Shown: positions 1-8,615, counted from the first letter of the stretch. The stretch is DNA of 64,000 nt from Flavobacteriaceae bacterium (GCA_013003555.1 JABDIV010000069.1:1-64000), one strand, 5' to 3'. A program made the numbers and translations. The notes: a model not told the origin generated them from the letters alone.

Positions 1-37
1 TGATAATTAGTTTTAGGTAACTTAAAATTCAAAACCG

Positions 38-643
38 ATGAAAACTCTTATCAACTATTTAATTTTACTGTTAAGCATAACAGTGATAAAAGCGCAGGAA
101 GCTCCTATTGAAATTGAAACCAAATCAGTCGATATTGAAGATTTAATTTCTTTTATTGTCAGAACTTATGAAGCTGGCGATATCGAACCACACAACATAT
201 CATTCCTCATACAGGTGAATTCCGGGGAACTGCCAGGTGAGCAACTGGTCATGCTTAAACAGGGCTTTAAGTTGATATCTGAGCGATTAAGTGATGAAAG
301 CAGTATTTCGATTATTACATATTCACATTTCAATGGAATTGCTTTGCAGCCAACAAATGCAAAAAACCTTGAAATGATCCTTCACACTTTAACCGACTTA
401 AAAGGCAATATTGTTGACTTCTATGAGGACGGCATTGGTTTGGGATATGAGCATGCCGAGGAGAACTATAACGATGAAGCATTCAATTCCGTAGTCATGA
501 TACGTGCAGCGAAAAAGGCCGAAAACGAAGTCGTAGATATTGAAAAAAAAGGAAAGAAAGCAAAGCGAAAAAAGAAACGGGACGCCCTAATGGTCACTGC
601 CCTGGCATTACTGCCTGAAATTATCAACCTGATAAAGGATTAA
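38..643 (+). CDS. Exported protein with degenerate VWA-like domain
   Basis: The 201-residue product has an N-terminal signal peptide (hydrophobic residues about 5-18, ending near KAQ). Residues about 50-155 follow the pattern of a von Willebrand A domain of the YfbK type: a beta strand (ISFLIQVNSG), a helix, ISIITYSHFNG, a run on counting down a 'DLKGN' segment, then a glycine-rich 'DGIGLGYEHA' helix and a final SVVMIR strand. The metal-binding DxSxS motif is replaced by QVNSG, so metal binding is doubtful. A lysine/arginine cluster (about 168-183) precedes a hydrophobic C-terminal stretch. It is followed by a strong terminator. Function unknown. The VWA assignment is inferred from the strand/helix pattern only. 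Confidence 0.7.
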   Translation: MKTLINYLILLLSITVIKAQEAPIEIETKSVDIEDLISFIVRTYEAGDIEPHNISFLIQVNSGELPGEQLVMLKQGFKLISERLSDESSISIITYSHFNGIALQPTNAKNLEMILHTLTDLKGNIVDFYEDGIGLGYEHAEENYNDEAFNSVVMIRAAKKAENEVVDIEKKGKKAKRKKKRDALMVTALALLPEIINLIKD

Positions 644-654
644 AATTAACACAT

Positions 655-680
655 AGAGCATCTGAGGATGCTCTTTTTTA
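655..680 (+). terminator. Rho-independent terminator after the VWA-like gene
   Basis: An 8-bp perfect stem (AGAGCATC / GATGCTCT) closes a TGAG loop and is followed by six T residues. It lies just after the stop of the upstream gene and touches the 3' end of the convergent doxX-like gene. Confidence 0.85.
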
Positions 681-1100
681 CTGTTGCATTTTTAAATAAT
701 AATCGGCAGAGTGTTTTCCCGATCCGAAAAAAATAAAGAACACACAAAGAGCGAGTACTACAATTGCCAGGATCAGATTTGTCGTATTCATTTCACCTAT
801 AAAATTAACAATGACGGCTCCCAGGATAATGGGCAATTGCGCAATCAATGCCCATCGGGTTAGAAGACCGAAAACGATCAGTAATCCGCCAACGAGATGT
901 GCCGGTGCAACATAATGCATGGCGATCATTTCACCGCCGATACTTTTGAATGGTTTAATCAATTCTAACAACATCTGGGTGTCACCCATAAAATTCATTC
1001 CTTTTATAAATAGGAAAACACCAAGAGCAACTCGGAGGAGATCGAGCGGATAGTACGAGTGGCGATTGGCCCACTTGTTCCAGGTTTTAACAGTTCCCAT
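678..1100 (-). CDS. DoxX family membrane protein
   Basis: A 140-residue integral membrane protein with four predicted membrane segments (about 18-37, 62-82, 87-104, 108-127) and the DoxX-type opening 'LDLLRVALGVFLFIKGMNF' followed by a conserved glycine-rich second segment (HLVGGLLIVFGLLTRW). DoxX/YphA-type proteins are small membrane proteins often tied to redox or envelope functions, with no firm biochemical role. It is a single gene, divergent from the M24 peptidase at 1207 and convergent with the gene at 38. The start fits the membrane topology and length of the family. Confidence 0.85.
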   Translation of the reverse strand: MGTVKTWNKWANRHSYYPLDLLRVALGVFLFIKGMNFMGDTQMLLELIKPFKSIGGEMIAMHYVAPAHLVGGLLIVFGLLTRWALIAQLPIILGAVIVNFIGEMNTTNLILAIVVLALCVFFIFFGSGKHSADYYLKMQQ

Positions 1101-1206
1101 AATTGACTTATTAAAGTTAGTATTTATAAGATACTGAATTTTAAGTAAATATTAAAACAGGCATGGTTTAAGGCATTTTATTAACTTGGTCATCTAAATA
1201 ATTGTC

Positions 1207-2550
1207 ATGCATAGAATTTTCATTGTTTTACTTTTTGTTTTATTTCAATTTAACGCTTTCGGGCAACAGATCCTGGGTGAAAAAGACAGGGCCAGGGTGG
1301 TTGACGAAATTTTAGCTGATCGCTTCAACAATCTGTTACCGGATCTCATGGACAGGACCGGTTTTGATATGTGGATTCTCATTTCAAGAGAATACAATGA
1401 AGATCCGGTTTTAAAGACGATGTTACCGGCAACCTGGCTCAACGCGAGACGTCGTACCATCATCGTTTTTTACAGGAACAAAGCCAAGAATACAATTGAT
1501 AAGCTCGCCGTTGCCCGATATAATTTCGGAGAGAACATCATATCGGCATGGGACAAGGAAAAAGAACCCAACCAGTGGAAGCGATTAGTTCAATTGATCG
1601 AGGAACGACAACCTGAGCGCATCGGGCTGAATTATTCGACCCATTTTAATATCGCAGACGGTTTAGATAAAACCGATTATGACGAATTTATGACGATCCT
1701 TCCGGACGCTTATAGTAAGCGAGTCGTTTCGGCTGAAAGACTTGCGGTAGCATGGATAGAATCTCGTACGCCCCGGGAAATGATAATTTATGATCAATTG
1801 GTGGATATTACCCACGATATAATAGAGGAGGCTTTTTCAGAAAAAGTGATTACTGCGGGAATAACAACAACCACCGATGTTGAATGGTGGATGCGGGATA
1901 AGGTGACCAAGTTGGGATTGGAGACTTGGTTTCATCCGTCGGTCGATGTTCAGCGAAGTAACGAGGTTCTGGGTAACCACCTGTATTCCTTTTCAAATCG
2001 TCCGGAAAACATGATCATTATGCCGGGCGATCTTTTACATTGTGATTTCGGTATTACCTATTTAAGATTAAATACCGACTGCCAGGAATTGGCCTATGTG
2101 TTAAAACCGAATGAGACCGAGCCACCGGGTTTTTTGGTTAAAGCGCTTCAGGCAGGAAACCGGGTACAGGATATTTTTACATCCAATTTTGAAACAGGCC
2201 GAAGTGGAAATGAGATTTTATCAAAATCCTTAAATGAGGCTAAGGCAGAAGGTTTGCGCCCTTCAATTTACACCCATCCACTAGGTAGTTATGGTCATTC
2301 TTCTGGCCCGACTATCGGTATGTGGGATGCTCAAGGTGGTGTCCCTGGAGCTGGAGATTACCCATTGTTCCCCAATACCGTATACGCCATCGAACTCAAT
2401 ACCACTGTTTATTTGGATGAATGGAAACGAGACATCAGGATTATGCTCGAAGAGGCAGGCTTTTATGGAAATAATGGCTTTCGTTATGTGAATGGAAGGC
2501 AAACTGAATTACTCCTTGTTCCTCGAGTAAAAGAAGCCCAGGGAAACTAA
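1207..2550 (+). CDS. Exported M24 family metallopeptidase (Xaa-Pro aminopeptidase-like)
   Basis: A 447-residue exported protein with a signal peptide at residues 1-20 (FQFNAFGQQ). An N-terminal creatinase-like domain (about 25-190) is followed by a pita-bread M24 catalytic domain (about 190-435). Candidate metal ligands are visible: D280 (HCDFG), D291 (NTDCQE), H357 or H364 (HPLGSYGH), E396 (AIELNT) and E415/E416 (MLEEAG). M24 enzymes remove N-terminal residues, often ahead of proline, using two metal ions. The signal peptide places it in the periplasm or outside. The canonical second-ligand region reads YLRLNTDCQE instead of the common YxxDxxR, so substrate preference is uncertain. It appears monocistronic. 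Confidence 0.85.
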   Translation: MHRIFIVLLFVLFQFNAFGQQILGEKDRARVVDEILADRFNNLLPDLMDRTGFDMWILISREYNEDPVLKTMLPATWLNARRRTIIVFYRNKAKNTIDKLAVARYNFGENIISAWDKEKEPNQWKRLVQLIEERQPERIGLNYSTHFNIADGLDKTDYDEFMTILPDAYSKRVVSAERLAVAWIESRTPREMIIYDQLVDITHDIIEEAFSEKVITAGITTTTDVEWWMRDKVTKLGLETWFHPSVDVQRSNEVLGNHLYSFSNRPENMIIMPGDLLHCDFGITYLRLNTDCQELAYVLKPNETEPPGFLVKALQAGNRVQDIFTSNFETGRSGNEILSKSLNEAKAEGLRPSIYTHPLGSYGHSSGPTIGMWDAQGGVPGAGDYPLFPNTVYAIELNTTVYLDEWKRDIRIMLEEAGFYGNNGFRYVNGRQTELLLVPRVKEAQGN

Positions 2551-2560
2551 AATACCCTAT

Positions 2561-2568
2561 TAATTTTG
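2561..2568 (+). promoter_or_regulatory. Candidate -7 promoter element (TAATTTTG)
   Basis: Exact match to the Bacteroidota TAnnTTTG -7 element, 53 bp before the start of the gene at 2621. No clear -33 TTG is seen at the expected spacing, so support is only moderate. Confidence 0.4.
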
Positions 2569-2620
2569 TAAATTGCGGCATAATTATTGTACGATTATCG
2601 GAATTAAATGACTTTAGAAA

Positions 2621-3079
2621 ATGTTTAGAACAATTGCAATGATCATCATGGCTTGTGCCTTAACCGGATCAACCTTCGCACAGCAAATTGGTAATGTTCA
2701 GCGGGGGCAACGCGGCTATGCACCTTCAATTCAATATAATGAATCAACTTATATCGAAATTAAAGACCCGGTAAAAGAATCGCAACGGATTTTGGAAAAA
2801 TGTCTGGAGGTTTTTGCGCTTGATGCATTCCAACAGGAGATTTTCAAGGGCATGATGACTAAAAAAATAGAGGATGATAACGTTATTTTAAACGATAAAG
2901 TTAATTCGAGAGAAGATCGCCGCAAAAAACTTTCTGAACGCGAAAAGATCTTTTTTAAGGAATTGGGCTCGATACTCAACGACGAGCAGGTTGAAGACTA
3001 TAAACTGATGGATTTTACGGAAACGAAAGAAGATCGTAAAAAGAAGAAAAAACGTAAACGTAAAAACAAATCCGATTAA
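2621..3079 (+). CDS. Exported lysine-rich hypothetical protein
   Basis: A 152-residue protein with a signal peptide (MFRTIAMIIMACALTGSTFAQ). The mature part is mostly helical and charged, and the last 20 residues are almost pure K/R/D (DRKKKKKRKRK). The middle section (residues about 50-120) counts through 'AFQQEIFKGMMTKK...REKIFFKELGSILNDEQVEDYKLM', a layout like small periplasmic helical proteins of the Spy/CpxP type (helices plus 'L(N/T)xEQ'), but no LTxxQ motif is intact. No firm family. It may sit on its own promoter at 2561. Its basic tail recalls that of the gene at 38. Confidence 0.7.
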   Translation: MFRTIAMIIMACALTGSTFAQQIGNVQRGQRGYAPSIQYNESTYIEIKDPVKESQRILEKCLEVFALDAFQQEIFKGMMTKKIEDDNVILNDKVNSREDRRKKLSEREKIFFKELGSILNDEQVEDYKLMDFTETKEDRKKKKKRKRKNKSD

Positions 3080-3207
3080 AATAAAAACTTCATATTTCGG
3101 AGAATTAAAGGCAAGGATTTACATGCCAATTTCACAGTTTTTTAAGATTTAGGGGAGAGAATCTCAGGAATTATTTTCGTAAATTGAGACAATATAAATT
3201 GTTCATT

Positions 3208-5409
3208 ATGAAAAAGCTAACACTTACCCTAACACTGTTGCTGGGATGTTTTCTTGGCCTGGCCCAGAGTTCTGTGGCTGTTTATTGGGATGCATCCTAT
3301 TCGATGAAGGATCGCAATCTCGATAGGGAGTTAAAATTCCTTGACAATTATTTTAAAAAACACACCGACATAAACGTAAAGCTTATCATGTTTAGCAATG
3401 AGATTATTCTTGAGGATAATATCAAAGTTGAAAACAGCGATTGGTCAGCATTGCGAAGAGAACTTCAAAAAACTATTTATGATGGTGCCTCGACCTATGA
3501 TTATTTGTTTAAAGATCAAGTCGACGAATATTTGCTTTTTACAGATGGGGTAGAGAACCTGAGTAAATTAGACCCGCCAACGACTAAGCCTATCCATATC
3601 GTTTCATCTATTGACGATACAAATACGACCGATCTTAAATTAGTATCTGATAAGTCATCGGGACGATTCGTTTATTTGCCCAAGGATTTTGAACCAAAAG
3701 TTAAGGAGAAAAAGGAACTGATGGTCAGCGGTCGCAATGACGGTTTTATTCTCGGAACGATTGAAGGTGCTGAAGGCCGATTGGTTAATGTTAGTGTTGT
3801 GAATCAGACCAACGGGAACGGAGTGGCAAGCACAACAGAGGGAACTTATAATATAGAGGCCTCTGAGGGTGACATTTTGATCTATTCCTACCTTGGAAAA
3901 AAGACGGTGAGTCTGAGAGTGTCGAAGGCTGATATTATCAACATTACAATGTCTGATATCAACCAGAATCTAGAAGAAGTTGTTTTAACTGCCCAGGCTG
4001 AAAAGGAAGAATTTGAAATGGTGAACACCGGAAATACAAAAACCGATGAACGCAGTTTAGGGTATTCGGTCGAATCTATTGACTCAGATGACATTTCTCC
4101 CCTGGATACCGATGTGCAGCAAGCGGTTAAAGGACAGTTTGCAAACTTCCTATTACCGAATGACACCGCTATTGATGATGTTGATCTGAGCCAGTTTCTT
4201 GGCCGGGGCCGTAATATGTCAATCCTGTTAAATCAATATGGATTGGTTGTCGTAGACGGTGTTCCACAGGAACAGTCGACATCAGAATTCGGTGGTTTCA
4301 GAAGTCGAACCGTGAGTACTATGAATCCGGATATAATTGAAAGCATTACATACCTTAAAGGGTTAGCCGCGACCAATAAATATGGAACCCTGGGACGAAA
4401 TGGAGTACTTCTGATTACAACAAAAATGGCAATGGCAAATCCAGGAAGGAATACAAATGAAAATACCGAACCCCTGGGGACTACTGCAACCTATCGCGGA
4501 AATGCTGAGGAATTAAGCGATCTGGCTAACGAGCCATATATCGAGGCCTTAAAACCGGCGAAATCGGTTAATGAGGCCTTTATAATTTATCTCGAACAAC
4601 GTGAGGAATTTGGAGATTCTCCGTTCTTCTTTATCGATGTGCACGATTATTTTAAAGGATGGAATAATCCTTTAATTTCAGAACGGATTCTATCCAACGT
4701 TTTTGAGATCGCATATGATGACGTGAAAGTACTTAAGGTTGTGGCCTTTAAACAACTGGAAAATGGAAAATATCGGGATGCTTTAGCCACTATTGAACGG
4801 ATAGTTCAGATTGAACCTAAACAGTCACAGTCTTATCGTGATCTGGCGCTGGGCTATTCAATGGCAGGGGAGTACCAAAAAGCTTTAGAACTTTATAAGC
4901 GCATTGATAAAAACCTGAATGTTGGAAGTACTGATTTTACAGGACTTAGAAGAACGATTCAGAATGAAATGAAAAATTTGATCGCTCAACATGGTCAGCA
5001 GTTAAATTTGTTAGGTGTTGATGATAAATACAAACGACCGGTAAAATACAGATCGCGAATCGTTTTTGAATGGAATGATCTCGATGTCGAATTCGATCTT
5101 AACATCGTCAATCCTCAAAACAGATTCTTTACCTGGTCGCATACCCAGGCCGAAAATTCACAACGGATATTACAACAGCATCAGGAAGGTTACGGACTCG
5201 AGGAATTCTATCTCACTTCGGGTGATCTCGGTGAATGGAAGTTCAATATGAAATATTATGGTAAGACTTCTAACGATAAAGCACCCGCCTTTATAAAGAT
5301 ATCTACATATAAGAATTTTGGATCACCTAATCAGACCGTTGATATTAAGGTTGTTCGAATGGACAAACAGGATATCGAGCAAACTGTAGCGAAGTTATTG
5401 GTTAATTAA
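3208..5409 (+). CDS. Exported VWA / SusC-like plug / TPR / DUF2135-like multidomain protein
   Basis: The start is taken at the ATG 24 bases inside the open frame because it gives a clean signal peptide (residues 1-19, GCFLGLAQ); 733 residues. Domains in order: a VWA domain (about 22-160) with an intact metal site (D28-x-S30-x-S32, GAST, then LLFTDG); a carboxypeptidase-regulatory-like beta domain (about 180-255, ending in EEVVLTAQ); a SusC-type TonB plug (about 275-415: VVVDGVP, then IESITYLKGLAA, YGTLGRNGVLLITTK); a TPR region (about 510-600); and a C-terminal domain resembling DUF2135 (about 620-710: WNDLDVEFDLNIVNPQ, then YGLEEFYL). No beta-barrel follows the plug. The role is unknown; it may be a surface or periplasmic scaffold. 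It overlaps the convergent carboxylase gene by 4 bp. Confidence 0.8.
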   Translation: MKKLTLTLTLLLGCFLGLAQSSVAVYWDASYSMKDRNLDRELKFLDNYFKKHTDINVKLIMFSNEIILEDNIKVENSDWSALRRELQKTIYDGASTYDYLFKDQVDEYLLFTDGVENLSKLDPPTTKPIHIVSSIDDTNTTDLKLVSDKSSGRFVYLPKDFEPKVKEKKELMVSGRNDGFILGTIEGAEGRLVNVSVVNQTNGNGVASTTEGTYNIEASEGDILIYSYLGKKTVSLRVSKADIINITMSDINQNLEEVVLTAQAEKEEFEMVNTGNTKTDERSLGYSVESIDSDDISPLDTDVQQAVKGQFANFLLPNDTAIDDVDLSQFLGRGRNMSILLNQYGLVVVDGVPQEQSTSEFGGFRSRTVSTMNPDIIESITYLKGLAATNKYGTLGRNGVLLITTKMAMANPGRNTNENTEPLGTTATYRGNAEELSDLANEPYIEALKPAKSVNEAFIIYLEQREEFGDSPFFFIDVHDYFKGWNNPLISERILSNVFEIAYDDVKVLKVVAFKQLENGKYRDALATIERIVQIEPKQSQSYRDLALGYSMAGEYQKALELYKRIDKNLNVGSTDFTGLRRTIQNEMKNLIAQHGQQLNLLGVDDKYKRPVKYRSRIVFEWNDLDVEFDLNIVNPQNRFFTWSHTQAENSQRILQQHQEGYGLEEFYLTSGDLGEWKFNMKYYGKTSNDKAPAFIKISTYKNFGSPNQTVDIKVVRMDKQDIEQTVAKLLVN

Positions 5410-7034
5410 ACCTGCAATAGTCCCATATTGAATGGCCTCGTAATCGGAGCATGATTGGCGGCCTCTATGCCCACGGAAATCCATGTTCGCGTGTCAAGCG
5501 GATCGATAATCGCATCGGTCCAAAGATGAGCTGCGGCATAATAGGGCGATACTTGGGCGTCATAACGGGATTTGATCTCATTATATAATAAGTCTTCTTT
5601 TTCCTTTGTTATGGTTTCACCTTGTTTTTTAAGTGACGCTTTTTCGATTTGCAGTAAAACTTTAGCAGCTGAATTCCCACTCATAACAGCTAATTCAGCA
5701 CTCGGCCAGGAAACAATTAGCCTCGGATCATACGCTTTTCCGCACATAGCATAATTCCCTGCACCATAGCTGTTACCAACAATTATAGTGAATTTCGGGA
5801 CAACACTGTTGCTAACCGCATTTACCATCTTGGCGCCATCCTTTATAATACCACCATGCTCACTTTTGCTTCCAACCATAAAGCCCGTCACATCTTGAAG
5901 AAACACTAACGGAATTTTCTTCTGATTACAATTGGCGATAAATCGGGTGGCCTTATCGGCCGAGTCGGAGTAGATTACACCACCGAACTGCATTTCACCT
6001 TTTTTTGTTTTTACGACCGACCTTTGATTGGCAACAATACCAACCGCCCAGCCATCGATACGGGCATAAGCCGTAATAAGGGTCTTTCCGTAACCAGCCT
6101 TGTATTCGTCAAATTCCGAATTGTCAACAAGTCGTTTTATGATTTCGTGCATGTCATACTGATCCGATCTGGAAGCCGGGATTATCCCATAGATTTCTTC
6201 CGATTTTTCCTTTGGTTGACTCGATTGAACACGATTAAAACCCGCCGTTTCGTAATCGCCCATTTTATCAAGTATGGACTTTATCTTATCTAATGCCGCC
6301 TCGTCGTTCTCTGCTTTGTAATCGGTTACTCCCGAAATCTCGCAATGTGTTGTTGCACCTCCAAGGGTTTCGTTATCAATAGATTCACCGATTGCTGCTT
6401 TCACCAAATAACTGCCGGCAAGAAAAATGCTTCCCGTTTTATCAACAATAAGTGCTTCATCACTCATGATTGGAAGATATGCCCCACCGGCTACACAGCT
6501 TCCCATCACCGCCGCTATTTGTGTGATTCCCATGCTGCTCATAACCGCATTATTTCTAAAAATCCGTCCGAAATGTTCCTTGTCAGGAAAGATCTGGTCT
6601 TGCATTGGCAGGTATACTCCGGCACTGTCAACCAGGTATATTATGGGCAGGCGATTTTCAATGGCTATCTCTTGTGCCCGCAAATTCTTTTTTCCGGTTA
6701 TCGGAAACCAGGCACCGGCCTTTACAGTCGCATCATTTGCCACTACGATACACTGCCGGCCACTTACATAACCGATTTTAATCACAACACCACCGCTGGG
6801 ACAACCACCGTGCTCTTCATACATATCTTCTCCAGCGAATGCTCCGATTTCTATTTGTTTCGATTTCGGATCGAGCAGATAATCAATCCGTTCCCTTGCG
6901 GTCAATTTACCTTTTGCCTTATGTTTTTCAATACGATGTTTACCGCCTCCTAATTTAATTTTGGCGTAACGTTTCCGCAGTTCCGAAAGCAATAATTTAT
7001 TGCGATCCTCATTTTTGTTGAAGGTGATGTCCAT
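5406..7034 (-). CDS. Acyl-CoA carboxylase beta subunit (carboxyltransferase)
   Basis: The 542-residue product has the N- and C-terminal crotonase-like carboxyltransferase halves of the biotin-dependent acyl-CoA carboxylase family. Visible marks are EHGGCPSGGVVIKIG and VCGGAYLPIMSDEAL-type glycine turns in the N half, and QDVTGFMVGSKSEHGGIIKDGAKM and NSYGAGNYAMCGKAYDPR in the C half. The family transfers carboxyl from biotin to an acyl-CoA (methylcrotonyl-, propionyl- or similar). The FMVG-E-HGGI region and length are closest to methylcrotonyl-CoA carboxylase beta (leucine degradation), but no biotin-carboxylase partner lies in the window, so the substrate is unproven. It is divergent from the redox operon at 7169. 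Confidence 0.9.
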   Translation of the reverse strand: MDITFNKNEDRNKLLLSELRKRYAKIKLGGGKHRIEKHKAKGKLTARERIDYLLDPKSKQIEIGAFAGEDMYEEHGGCPSGGVVIKIGYVSGRQCIVVANDATVKAGAWFPITGKKNLRAQEIAIENRLPIIYLVDSAGVYLPMQDQIFPDKEHFGRIFRNNAVMSSMGITQIAAVMGSCVAGGAYLPIMSDEALIVDKTGSIFLAGSYLVKAAIGESIDNETLGGATTHCEISGVTDYKAENDEAALDKIKSILDKMGDYETAGFNRVQSSQPKEKSEEIYGIIPASRSDQYDMHEIIKRLVDNSEFDEYKAGYGKTLITAYARIDGWAVGIVANQRSVVKTKKGEMQFGGVIYSDSADKATRFIANCNQKKIPLVFLQDVTGFMVGSKSEHGGIIKDGAKMVNAVSNSVVPKFTIIVGNSYGAGNYAMCGKAYDPRLIVSWPSAELAVMSGNSAAKVLLQIEKASLKKQGETITKEKEDLLYNEIKSRYDAQVSPYYAAAHLWTDAIIDPLDTRTWISVGIEAANHAPITRPFNMGLLQV

Positions 7035-7066
7035 TAGCTTAACGATTCAGAAAGCTAAATTACGAA

Positions 7067-7084
7067 GAATATCCTTGAATATTC
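7067..7084. repeat. Inverted repeat in the divergent promoter region
   Basis: The perfect 6-bp inverted repeat GAATAT-CCTTGA-ATATTC lies between the carboxylase gene and the redox operon. It could be an operator for either side, but it is short and lies in AT-rich DNA. Confidence 0.35.
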
Positions 7085-7123
7085 AGTCAAACGTTAAAAA
7101 TATGTTACATGGAAATATATTCC

Positions 7124-7154
7124 TTGGAAAATAAATTTAATACATGTATCTTTG
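7124..7154 (+). promoter_or_regulatory. Promoter of the redox/MarR operon with overlapping palindrome
   Basis: TTG at 7124-7126 is followed 20 bp later by an exact TAnnTTTG element (TATCTTTG, 7147-7154), 14 bp before the first gene. A perfect 10-bp palindrome, ATACATGTAT (7140-7149), covers the start of the -7 box, where a bound repressor would block transcription. The MarR protein encoded in the same operon is the obvious candidate (inference). Confidence 0.7.
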
Positions 7155-7168
7155 ACAAAATTTAAATA

Positions 7169-7705
7169 ATGAAAGACATCATCGCCTTTGGGGGAAGTAA
7201 TAGCTCGAAATCAATTAACAAAGCACTAGCTATACATGCGGCAAGCCTGCTAAAGGATGTTGACGTGACTGTGCTTGATCTTAATGATTATAAATTGCCG
7301 GTTTTCAGTATCGATTTAGAAAACGAGTCAGGCATACCCGAAAACGCACAACGTTTTCTCAATCGGTTGCATTCGGCCGATGCGATCGTTCTATCACTTG
7401 CTGAGCATAACGGTGCCTATTCAACGGCTTTTAAAAATATTTTCGACTGGATGTCCAGAATCGATGGAAAATTATGGCATAATACGCCTATGCTACTGAT
7501 GGCGACATCACCGGGAAAACGAGGCGGAAAATCTGTTTTGGAAATTGCCAAATCCCGATTTCCTTTTATGGGCGGAAATATTGTAGCCGATTTTTCCTTA
7601 CCTTCTTTTTATGAAAATTTTAATGATGGAAAAATTACAGATAAAACGCTTCAGGAGGAATTGGCTGCAGCAGTAGATATTTTAGGAAATGAATTAAAAT
7701 CATAA
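7169..7705 (+). CDS. NADPH-dependent FMN reductase family protein
   Basis: A 178-residue flavodoxin-fold reductase. The phosphate-binding loop is GGSNSSKSINKALA (residues about 7-20) and the flavin-contact motif is SLAEHNGAYSTAFKNIFDW (about 75-94), matching the NAD(P)H-dependent FMN reductase/azoreductase group (SsuE/ArsH-like). Such enzymes move electrons from NAD(P)H to flavin or quinone-type acceptors in the cytoplasm. It is the first gene of a tight operon (4 bp to the ferredoxin/CDGSH gene, then MarR, then pirin), which suggests a response to electrophiles, quinones or oxidants. The natural acceptor is unknown. Confidence 0.9.
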   Translation: MKDIIAFGGSNSSKSINKALAIHAASLLKDVDVTVLDLNDYKLPVFSIDLENESGIPENAQRFLNRLHSADAIVLSLAEHNGAYSTAFKNIFDWMSRIDGKLWHNTPMLLMATSPGKRGGKSVLEIAKSRFPFMGGNIVADFSLPSFYENFNDGKITDKTLQEELAAAVDILGNELKS

Positions 7706-7709
7706 GACT

Positions 7710-8141
7710 ATGAGTACAACTAATGAAATTATCAAGGAGTATTCCAATGGTGAACTGACCGTAATCTGGAAACCAAAAACATGTGTTCATGCCGGTGAAT
7801 GCGTCAAACGATTGCCACAGGTCTACCGACCGGATGAAAAGCCCTGGATATCTGTAGATAATGCCACAACCGAACAATTAAAGAATCAGATTGATGCGTG
7901 TCCGTCCGGAGCATTAACTTACCGTATTGAAGGAGAGAAAACAGATGACCGGGAAACTCCTGATATTAAAGTTGCTGTGATGGAAAACGGTCCCCTTTTA
8001 GTTCATGGTACCATAACTGTGTCTGGCATTGATGGAAATGAAGAGCAGAAGAAAAAAACAACAGCTTTCTGCCGATGCGGTGCTTCGGCCAATAAACCTT
8101 ATTGCGATGGTGCGCACAAAGGCGTCGAATTCAAAGGATAG
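7710..8141 (+). CDS. Fer4_19 / CDGSH iron-sulfur protein
   Basis: A 143-residue fusion of two iron-sulfur modules. The N-terminal half has the divergent single-cluster ferredoxin pattern of the YjdI type (CVHAGEC near residues 26-32 and DACPSGA near 69-75). The C-terminal half carries a CDGSH motif, CRCGASANKPYCDGAH, supplying the three cysteines and one histidine of a 2Fe-2S site. Proteins with this layout are widespread and thought to handle electrons or sense redox, but a defined reaction is lacking. It lies between the flavin reductase and the MarR gene with 4-bp and 1-bp gaps, so it is co-translated with both. Confidence 0.9.
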   Translation: MSTTNEIIKEYSNGELTVIWKPKTCVHAGECVKRLPQVYRPDEKPWISVDNATTEQLKNQIDACPSGALTYRIEGEKTDDRETPDIKVAVMENGPLLVHGTITVSGIDGNEEQKKKTTAFCRCGASANKPYCDGAHKGVEFKG

Positions 8142-8142
8142 T

Positions 8143-8580
8143 ATGGGAAATATTGCCGAAGATATTCGATCGTCGTTTCCCAATGCCCGAATTAAAGCAC
8201 TGATCAATATCTTGTACACGGCGAACTGGATAAAGAGCCACCAAAACGAATTTTTCAAGCCCCATGGTATCTCACCTCAGCAATTTAATATCCTTAGGAT
8301 TTTAAGAGGTGCCGACAAACCGGTCAAGGTTCAAGAGATTAAAGAGCGTATGATTGAACGGGCTCCAAATGCAACACGATTAATGGATAAGTTATGCGCG
8401 AAAGGTTTAATTCAGCGCATTCCATGTCCTGAAGATCGAAGGGTTGTTCATATTTTAATTACAGATAATGGACAAGAATTACTCAAGTCTATCGATAAGA
8501 CCTTGCATTTAGATTTTTTAAACAATCTCACTGAAAAGGAAGCTGAAAAGCTAAGTAACCTATTAGATAAAGTACGATAA
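8143..8580 (+). CDS. MarR family transcriptional regulator
   Basis: A 145-residue product from the ATG one base after the previous stop. An upstream in-frame ATG exists, but it would overlap the CDGSH gene by over 100 bp and adds residues unlike the family. It has the MarR winged-helix layout: an N-terminal dimer helix, ISPQQFNILRILRGA, a recognition region (ERAPNATRLMDKLCAKGLIQR), the wing PEDRRVVHILIT with the family's DRR turn, and C-terminal dimer helices (LTEKEAEKLSNLLDKV). MarR proteins are usually repressors released by small phenolic or oxidising ligands. Autoregulation through the palindrome at 7140-7149 is plausible, as inference only. Confidence 0.92.
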   Translation: MGNIAEDIRSSFPNARIKALINILYTANWIKSHQNEFFKPHGISPQQFNILRILRGADKPVKVQEIKERMIERAPNATRLMDKLCAKGLIQRIPCPEDRRVVHILITDNGQELLKSIDKTLHLDFLNNLTEKEAEKLSNLLDKVR

Positions 8581-8615
8581 TTATTAATTAATTAAGGTTT
8601 TTAAAGAAACCGAGA

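Noticed and set aside
6345-6953. Long antisense frame (about 200 codons) inside the carboxylase gene
   Set aside because: It is wholly opposite a well-conserved carboxyltransferase gene and its product resembles nothing; such shadows are expected there.
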